7,312 nucleotides of DNA from JBBIJH01 sp037446075 (GTDB taxonomy: Bacteria; Bacteroidota; Ignavibacteria; UBA10030; JAHEZR01), in NCBI GenBank assembly GCA_037446075.1, contig JBBIJH010000139.1:1-7312 (forward strand), written 5' to 3'. A program made the translations under genes and the position numbers. The notes beneath the pieces were generated by a model. It was given only the letters and a program-made list of their open reading frames with translations, had not been told where the DNA came from and made no database searches. This document shows, one piece after another, positions 1 through 5,158 of the stretch (its first letter is position 1; the number at the start of each line of letters is the position of its first letter).

Positions 1-1
1 C

Positions 2-1177
2 TTGCCTATCGTCTTCTTGTGTGCTGCAACCTTGTCAGCGCCACGCGCTGGGCGCCATTGGAGAACCTCGCTCGCACTTGTCTTTTATGCACTGATCGGG
101 ATGGCCATCGTACTGCCCTGGTACCTATACATGGAGACGAGGCACGGTCATGAACTGGAGCACGGTTTCTTCATCTCACACATAGTGGGCAGCTTCCAAA
201 GCGTTGCGGAGGGTTTAGGGACGAACGTGAAGGAGTTGGGCTTCTTTTACTTTGTGAATCAGCTGGTGGTCCGCTTTCCGCTTTCGGGTCTTGCCTTTGT
301 TTATTGTGTCGGTAGGATCTTGCAGATTGCAAGAGCCAAGTCGGAAGTCAACGCAGCTGAATTACTGATCTTTTCATGGTTCATTCTGGTTTTCTTATTC
401 TTCAGTGCCCTCAGGACGAAGGTCGTCAGCTACATACTTCCTATGCTAATCCCGCTCTCGCTAATCACCGCTCAAGCCCTTTCAAGACTTCGTGAGAGAG
501 ACGTCGGTAAGAAAGTCTCCCTTCTATGCTTGCTCGCTGCGGTGGCTGGACTCATCTGGTCTGCTTCTGACGATCTAAGACTCGGAATCAAGGGTATCGC
601 CAAGTCTCTTCTAAGCGGAGATACATCTGGGACGCTGTCGCTGCCGGTCGTGCAGCTCTTGCTCGCTGTGGCGCTCTTGGCTGCCATCTTTATTCTCCTC
701 TCAAGGATTGACCAAGCTCGCATTGTTCTAGTAAGGAATCTCCCATCATTGACTGTCTTGATCACATCAGTGCTCTTGGTGAAACAAGTTGTTTTCTTCC
801 AAGACGAGGATTACATTGACGGCGCGGAAGCAGTTGCTACTCGTCTCAAATCATCCGGGTATGAAGAGATCCTCTTTCTCTACACTCCCCACTACACCGG
901 AGGATTGAACGCGCAGCTTGCTTATTATCTCGACGGAGCAAATTGTGGATGGGACGATAGCAAGCGATTTGTGGAGATGAGCCGGTCGAATCTCGAACTG
1001 ATCAGCGCATTGATCCAGAAACCCGCACGACGGGATGGCTTCTTCATCGTCATTGAGAAAAACCACACCGACCGTCCGGCAAGAAGCGCCGAGTTGATAA
1101 AGGTAGAAGGGATTCTTGGACTACATTATCCGAAGCTACTGGAAACGAAGCGTTATATCCTATATGGCAAAACATAG
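2..1177 (+). CDS. Membrane glycosyltransferase, GT39/ArnT (PMT-like) family, C-terminal part
   Basis: Partial gene: the frame is open to the window edge and the TTG at position 2 is most likely an internal leucine codon, because these enzymes are usually 500 residues or more and the N-terminal half with the catalytic acidic loop is missing here. The 391 visible residues contain about seven hydrophobic segments (roughly 20-44, 93-109, 121-137, 141-160, 171-187, 215-233 and 247-266) followed by a soluble C-terminal domain of about 120 residues. Two family signs are seen: LPWYLYMETRHG after the first helix, and the basic loop plus helix RTKVVSYILPMLIPL, which matches the K-x3-YILP-x2-P-L region of ArnT/PMT proteins. 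Known members move a sugar from a polyprenyl-phosphate donor to lipid or protein on the periplasmic side of the inner membrane; the substrate here is unknown. The gene overlaps the next one by 14 nt, suggesting co-transcription. Confidence 0.8.
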   Translation: MPIVFLCAATLSAPRAGRHWRTSLALVFYALIGMAIVLPWYLYMETRHGHELEHGFFISHIVGSFQSVAEGLGTNVKELGFFYFVNQLVVRFPLSGLAFVYCVGRILQIARAKSEVNAAELLIFSWFILVFLFFSALRTKVVSYILPMLIPLSLITAQALSRLRERDVGKKVSLLCLLAAVAGLIWSASDDLRLGIKGIAKSLLSGDTSGTLSLPVVQLLLAVALLAAIFILLSRIDQARIVLVRNLPSLTVLITSVLLVKQVVFFQDEDYIDGAEAVATRLKSSGYEEILFLYTPHYTGGLNAQLAYYLDGANCGWDDSKRFVEMSRSNLELISALIQKPARRDGFFIVIEKNHTDRPARSAELIKVEGILGLHYPKLLETKRYILYGKT

Positions 1178-2204
1178 CCGTATCCTGGTGGTTCGAACTG
1201 ATCGCATTGGTGATGTCGTCCTGGCTACGCCCCTCATCCGAGCCCTACGAGAGACTTTTCCGAATGCATTCATTGCCGCGATGGTGAGACCGTATACTCG
1301 GGACGTCTTACTCCATAACCCATACCTCGACGAGATCATCGAGGATGACTTCGAGGGAAGGGACAGGGGTCGAAAAGGCTTTTGGAGGCAGGTCGGCAGA
1401 TTAAAGAGCTATCGCTTCGATACTGCACTCCTTCTACTTCCGACTGAGCGAGCAGCGTGGATGCTCTTCTTTGCCGGCATTCCTTACCGTCTCACTAGCA
1501 GCATCCGGTTGTACACGCTCCTGACAGGGACGCGATCAGTAAGGCGTCACAAGTACACTCCAGTTCGAAGCGAAGCAGATTATTCTCTGGATCTTGGAAG
1601 AAAGATTGGAGTGACGAGCACCGATCTCAGGACCGAGATTTCTCTGACGCCGGATGAGAGAGCGAGTGCGAGAAAGATACTGCGAACGGCCGGCGTGAGA
1701 GAGAATGACAAAGTGCTCGGGATTCATCCCGGCAGTGGAGGTTCATCCCCTAACTGGCGAGTAGAGAAGTATGCAGAAGTTGCTTCACACCTTGTAAATC
1801 GACCGAACGTCAAGGTAGTAGTAACCGGTAGCGAGAAGGAATTCCATTATTGGACGCACTTCGAAACGCTTCGATCATCGAACATCGTCAACCTCATCGG
1901 AAAGCTTTCCCTGCGCGAGTTGATTTCAATCATCGGTCATTACGATTGCCTGTTCTCACCGAGCACGGGACCAATGCACATTGCTGCTGCACTAAACGTG
2001 TCAACCGTCTCGCTATTTTGCCCGCTTCCAGCTTGTTCACCTGGACTGTGGGGACCGCAAGGCAATCGGTCTGAGATTCTTCTGCCTCCCGAGGGATTCT
2101 GTCAGAAGGAGTGTGAGATCGATCCGAAGAAATGCACCCTTGAGGGAATTGAGGTGAAAGAAGTCGTTGAAACGGTGGAGAACGTTCTGCATCTTAGCAC
2201 CTGA
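1164..2204 (+). CDS. Glycosyltransferase family 9 (heptosyltransferase-like), first of three
   Basis: Predicted cytoplasmic GT-B enzyme of 346 residues, the usual GT9 length. The N-terminal Rossmann motif ILVVRTDRIGDVVLATP (residues 7-23) carries the family Gly-Asp pair at 16-17. The C-terminal half has HPGSGG (188-193) and the nucleotide-sugar-binding segment SPSTGPMHIAAAL (265-277); a serine stands where WaaC/WaaF-type enzymes have Asp in NDTGPMH, a variant I recall as common in GT9. Cysteines at 313, 317 and 324 form a C-x3-C-x6-C cluster near the end. An upstream ATG at 1116 would add 16 residues and lengthen the overlap with the preceding gene to 62 nt; ATG 1164 is preferred because the first beta strand begins right after it and the overlap is only 14 nt. 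Likely adds a heptose or other sugar to LPS core or a related glycolipid. GT9 membership is strong; donor and acceptor are not inferable. Confidence 0.9.
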   Translation: MAKHSRILVVRTDRIGDVVLATPLIRALRETFPNAFIAAMVRPYTRDVLLHNPYLDEIIEDDFEGRDRGRKGFWRQVGRLKSYRFDTALLLLPTERAAWMLFFAGIPYRLTSSIRLYTLLTGTRSVRRHKYTPVRSEADYSLDLGRKIGVTSTDLRTEISLTPDERASARKILRTAGVRENDKVLGIHPGSGGSSPNWRVEKYAEVASHLVNRPNVKVVVTGSEKEFHYWTHFETLRSSNIVNLIGKLSLRELISIIGHYDCLFSPSTGPMHIAAALNVSTVSLFCPLPACSPGLWGPQGNRSEILLPPEGFCQKECEIDPKKCTLEGIEVKEVVETVENVLHLST

Positions 2205-2424
2205 AAGCTCAAGGTTGATTCTTACTTCCTAATTGAGTGATGGCACCAGAGGTCGAGAAAAGAAGGTTCGGAAAGGCATGGCGGATATGTGTGACGCACC
2301 TCTAACAAAGCCCCTGCTCCGGACTCGTCTTTGTTTATTGACGACGACACAAGCTGGAGCAAGGAACGGAGCGAAGATCCGTTCTGTTGCGATAAAAATT
2401 CCGGCACTGGATGCCCCGCCCATC
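2205..2424. other. Intergenic gap between convergent genes, no convincing gene
   Basis: This 220-bp stretch lies between the stop of the + strand GT9 gene and the stop of the - strand aspartic protease gene. Short open frames of 60-70 codons exist on both strands (for example 2229-2423 on -, 2233-2439 on +), but they overlap each other, have no recognisable domain and no evident ribosome binding site. The only structure I see is the stem-loop at 2364-2384. No U-tract terminator is evident on either strand, although transcripts from both sides must end in or beyond this gap. Confidence 0.5.
2364..2384. other. Short stem-loop in convergent intergenic gap
   Basis: The arms GAACGGA and TCCGTTC are perfect complements of 7 bp around a 7-nt loop (GCGAAGA on +, TCTTCGC on -). 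A G-U pair could extend the stem by one in the + transcript. No T-rich run follows on either strand, so it is not a classical intrinsic terminator. Its place between two convergent genes makes a role in transcript ending or 3'-end stability conceivable, but a stem this short can occur by chance. Confidence 0.3.
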
Positions 2425-2820
2425 CTAGGTTCGCTCTAGGTTTGATTGCTCCTTGCTGGCTCCTGCCAATATCATTGGCAACGGTTTCAATTCTCGCTTG
2501 AGCGGATCGAGAGCTAAACCGAGCGCCTCCAACGTGAAAGCTCCAAGTAAAATACTATCCCCTGGCTCACCGAAGATGACATCGGCACCACCCACCTTGT
2601 CACCAAACTTGAAGAGCGCAATGCCCTTCTTGCGAACAACGGTCTCTCCGTTTGCCAACCGGAACTCTTGCTGAGTTAACGGAACGATACCAAGTGATTC
2701 AAGTATTTCGGCTGGAACAACAGAATAAATTGCTCCTGAATCAATCAGGAATTCCAACTCCTTCGTTACTTCGGGTCGAGCCGGATTGCCCACCTCAAGT
2801 TTCAGAACTGTAAGTCCCAT
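2425..2820 (-). CDS. Small retropepsin-like (clan AA) aspartic protease
   Basis: A 131-residue protein with the layout of a single-domain clan AA protease, which in known cases works as a homodimer. The active-site segment FLIDSGAIYSVVP (24-36) carries Asp27-Ser-Gly, the DSG form of the DTG signature. A flap-like stretch LANGETVVRKKG (55-66) follows, then the hydrophobic-hydrophobic-Gly motif ILLGAFTLEALGL (90-102) and a typical ending LDPLKRELKPL. No signal peptide or membrane helix is seen, so it is probably cytoplasmic. The start is backed by a purine-rich GAGAAGGGG (2826-2834, - strand) 5 nt before the ATG. It lies 57 bp after the GT9 gene on the same strand and may be the last gene of that unit. 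The fold assignment is secure; substrate and proteolytic activity are not known, and nothing ties it to glycan synthesis beyond position. Confidence 0.82.
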   Translation of the reverse strand: MGLTVLKLEVGNPARPEVTKELEFLIDSGAIYSVVPAEILESLGIVPLTQQEFRLANGETVVRKKGIALFKFGDKVGGADVIFGEPGDSILLGAFTLEALGLALDPLKRELKPLPMILAGASKEQSNLERT

Positions 2821-2877
2821 GCGAACCCCTTCTCGTTGATTTTCCTGTTCACAAAATAGTCAATATATGTTCGAGAA

Positions 2878-4044
2878 TCAAACAGCCGCACTAGATAAAA
2901 TTGCCTGCCGCTTAGTAGTCTTGTAACTTTCTACTTCTCTAAGAATTCTATCTAGATCGATCATCTGAATGCACTCGAGGTTGTAGGGACACTCCCGCTT
3001 CCAGCAGGGTGAGCACTCCAGCCCCTCGGGAATGAGCTTCACTCCGCGATTGTAGAGGTCGATCTCGGACCAACAACTCACGCCGAACCAGACGATCACG
3101 TACTTTTTCAAAGCGATGGCGAGATGCATTCCAAACGTGTCGCCCGTGATGACGACGTCACAGAGATTCTCGTAGCAGATGCCACGACGGAGTCCTTCAA
3201 TCGTTGGGGTACTGATCACTTTGTTGCCAACCCTGCGATAGATCTCAGCGTTACGCTCGGTATCCTCAGGTCCCCCGAGAAGAAGCAGCTTTACTCCTTC
3301 AATGCCTGATAACCTCTCGATGAGGCTAACGTGTTGCTCGATCGTCATTTTCTTATTTGGATAAAGGAGAGAGCAACCCGTGTTGAAACCAACGACGAAG
3401 TCCCCAATCTCAATTCCAACTTCCCTCTTATAGCTCTCACAGAATTCCAATTCCTCTGGAGAGAGATTCAACACATACTCATCTCGTTGGAACTTCAGCT
3501 TAAAAGTCTCGTGAAGAATCTGAGGAAGACTCTTTTCATTGATCCGAAATTTTAAACGGTCATCCAGCCCAAGTCGGTACAGATACTCCGCCTCTTTGTT
3601 TAGCGGGATGATCACTCCATCCCCATTCATCCCGAACCCTAACTTTTCTTTCGCCCTCAGCCCCATGGTGAAGGCGCACGCGTGCTCCGATTTGTCTACG
3701 TTCATCACGACATCAAACTTCATTGCCTGAAGACGAAGCCAGCTCTCGGGATTCCAAACGTACACTGCGTCGAGATAGGAATTGTGATCGAGCAAATGCG
3801 CGGCGTTGCCGAGCGTAATCCAGGAGACGTGGCTCTCCGGAAACTTCCGTTTGATCGCCGGAAGCAACGAGGTCGTGACGAGGACATGACCCATCGCCTC
3901 GAGATTGACGATGAGAATCCTCTTCCCCCTGGGAATGTTATCAACGCATTCGTCGAGGCAGTTCGTGTAAGGGTAACACGGTTTGTAGCCCGTGAAGCGC
4001 TTGCAGTCCGGGATCGTGAAGGTTTTTTTCCTTTTCTTAGGCAT
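2878..4044 (-). CDS. Glycosyltransferase family 9 with N-terminal cysteine motif and altered Gly-Asp motif
   Basis: A 388-residue GT9 protein, about 40 residues longer than its neighbours because of a basic, cysteine-containing N-terminal extension: Cys14, 23, 29 and 33 (C-x8-C-x5-C-x3-C) inside CKRFTGYKPCYPYTNC. I recall similar extensions in GT9 proteins of several uncultivated phyla. The first Rossmann motif is ILIVNLEAMGHVLVTTSLL (43-61): His53 replaces the aspartate normally found in the Gly-Asp pair, which in WaaC is implicated in catalysis. The donor-site segment TGDTFGMHLAIAL (300-312) is intact, followed by Cys344, 347, 352 and 358. The ATG sits inside the end of the upstream GT9 gene (8-nt overlap ATGCCTAA), implying translational coupling. 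It may transfer a sugar in LPS or glycolipid assembly, but the His substitution leaves activity open. Family assignment is firm, function is inferred. Confidence 0.87.
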   Translation of the reverse strand: MPKKRKKTFTIPDCKRFTGYKPCYPYTNCLDECVDNIPRGKRILIVNLEAMGHVLVTTSLLPAIKRKFPESHVSWITLGNAAHLLDHNSYLDAVYVWNPESWLRLQAMKFDVVMNVDKSEHACAFTMGLRAKEKLGFGMNGDGVIIPLNKEAEYLYRLGLDDRLKFRINEKSLPQILHETFKLKFQRDEYVLNLSPEELEFCESYKREVGIEIGDFVVGFNTGCSLLYPNKKMTIEQHVSLIERLSGIEGVKLLLLGGPEDTERNAEIYRRVGNKVISTPTIEGLRRGICYENLCDVVITGDTFGMHLAIALKKYVIVWFGVSCWSEIDLYNRGVKLIPEGLECSPCWKRECPYNLECIQMIDLDRILREVESYKTTKRQAILSSAAV

Positions 4045-5077
4045 GCTCTCGAGTAGTGAGAATCTGATTTTTCTTCAGCAATTTCTCAACGGCATTCAGG
4101 ACGGCGTCCACGCTGAGTCGTTCCATGCAGATGTGGCCAATTGGACATGCGGTGAGATTACAGCCGAGACACTCGAGGCCGTCAAGTCGAACCCAAGAAC
4201 TTTGCTGCCCGATCGGTCCCTGGAGATGGGGATTCGTCGGACCAAAAATCCCCAGCGTCGGGACGCCCAAGACGGCGGCAAGGTGCATCGGAGCAGTGTC
4301 ATTGCTTACGACAAACATACAGCGTTTCAACAGTGCGCCCAGCTGCTTCAAACTGGTCGCTGGGGGAATAAACGCCGGCTGCGTCATAAGGTCCCGGATC
4401 TGCTGGGCAGCCTGCAGCTCGCCGGGGCCCCACAACAGAGCAACCCTCACGTTGTATACCCGGGTAAGAGCATCCCCAAGCTCGGCGAACTTCTTAAGCC
4501 CCCATCTCTTTGTGTACCATGTACCACTGGGATTAAGCGCCACGAGGTTCTCTCCTTCGAGGCCTCTCTCACGAACGAAGGCGGAAATGAATTCCACATC
4601 TTCATTGGAGACGGCGAATGGAATTTGCCGATCCACGATCTCGATTCCAAGCGCTCTCAACGCGTCGAGGTTGAATTCAACGTTGTGGAGCTCTCCCCGC
4701 CGTGATTCAGCAAGGATGTTATATGCATACCTCCGGCCGCGAAAGGGGTAACCAACCCGGAATCGAGCACCACTCAGAAATGTCATCAGGGCAGTACGTG
4801 GATTCCCGAATAGATCAATCACAAGATCGTACCCGGTTTTTCGGACCCGGGAGAAGAATGACAAATTCCCCTCACCTTTGCGATCGAAGATAACGATATC
4901 GTCGATGGACGGATTCGCTTCAAGCACTTCTCGGCTGGCTGGCTCGGTGAGGAAATCGATCTGAGCGTCGGGAAAATGATGACGAAGATTCTTCAGCACG
5001 ATTGTTGAGAGAAGTACGTCGCCAACCGCACGGAGTTTAATGACAAGGATTTTCTGCACGCACACCAAGTCAATCAT
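4037..5077 (-). CDS. Glycosyltransferase family 9 (ADP-heptose:LPS heptosyltransferase-like)
   Basis: The most canonical of the three GT9 proteins, 346 residues. The N-terminal motif ILVIKLRAVGDVLLST (10-25) has the Gly-Asp pair at 19-20. The second domain has NPSGTWYTKRWGLKKFAEL, matching the family's P-G-x-K-x-W region, and the donor-binding segment SNDTAPMHLAAVLG (258-271) with Asp260 and His265. Four C-terminal cysteines (303, 306, 311, 317) have exactly the C-x2-C-x4-C-x5-C spacing of the downstream GT9 gene, which it overlaps by 8 nt. The ribosome binding site before the ATG is weak (GAAAG); a GTG start at codon 7 would also fit the family. An 81-bp gap separates it from the upstream peptidase gene, without a clear terminator or promoter. 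Likely role: cytoplasmic transfer of heptose or a related sugar to the LPS core. The exact donor and acceptor cannot be told. Confidence 0.9.
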   Translation of the reverse strand: MIDLVCVQKILVIKLRAVGDVLLSTIVLKNLRHHFPDAQIDFLTEPASREVLEANPSIDDIVIFDRKGEGNLSFFSRVRKTGYDLVIDLFGNPRTALMTFLSGARFRVGYPFRGRRYAYNILAESRRGELHNVEFNLDALRALGIEIVDRQIPFAVSNEDVEFISAFVRERGLEGENLVALNPSGTWYTKRWGLKKFAELGDALTRVYNVRVALLWGPGELQAAQQIRDLMTQPAFIPPATSLKQLGALLKRCMFVVSNDTAPMHLAAVLGVPTLGIFGPTNPHLQGPIGQQSSWVRLDGLECLGCNLTACPIGHICMERLSVDAVLNAVEKLLKKNQILTTREHA

Positions 5078-5158
5078 GACTTTCGAGAATTAGCGAATCC
5101 GACCTTAATTTGAGGCTTTCGATCTTCCTTCTGAATGAGATAGTCGAGCGCTCGAAAA

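Noticed and set aside
1116..1163. Upstream ATG start for the + strand GT9 gene
   Set aside because: It would add 16 residues before the first beta strand and a 62-nt overlap with the preceding gene; ATG 1164 fits the family start better.
2229..2439. Three short open frames in the convergent gap (2222-2407 -, 2229-2423 -, 2233-2439 +)
   Set aside because: They overlap each other on opposite strands, show no family features and lack evident ribosome binding sites; at most a gene remnant.
2840..2866. Possible promoter (TTGACT on the - strand) ahead of the aspartic protease gene
   Set aside because: The TTGACT at 2858-2863 has no good -10 hexamer at 16-18 nt spacing, and promoter consensus for this organism is unknown.
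3992..4705. 237-codon open frame on the + strand, antisense to the two GT9 genes
   Set aside because: It lies wholly opposite two clear GT9 coding regions with conserved motifs and encodes no recognisable domain; it is an antisense shadow.
4125..4751. 208-codon open frame on the + strand, antisense to the canonical GT9 gene
   Set aside because: Same region in another frame, low-complexity composition with no domain; the - strand GT9 accounts for the coding signal.
5144..5155. 12-nt palindrome TCGAGCGCTCGA just after the M1-barrel gene stop
   Set aside because: No loop space for a stable hairpin and no T-run after it on the - strand; probably chance rather than a terminator or operator.
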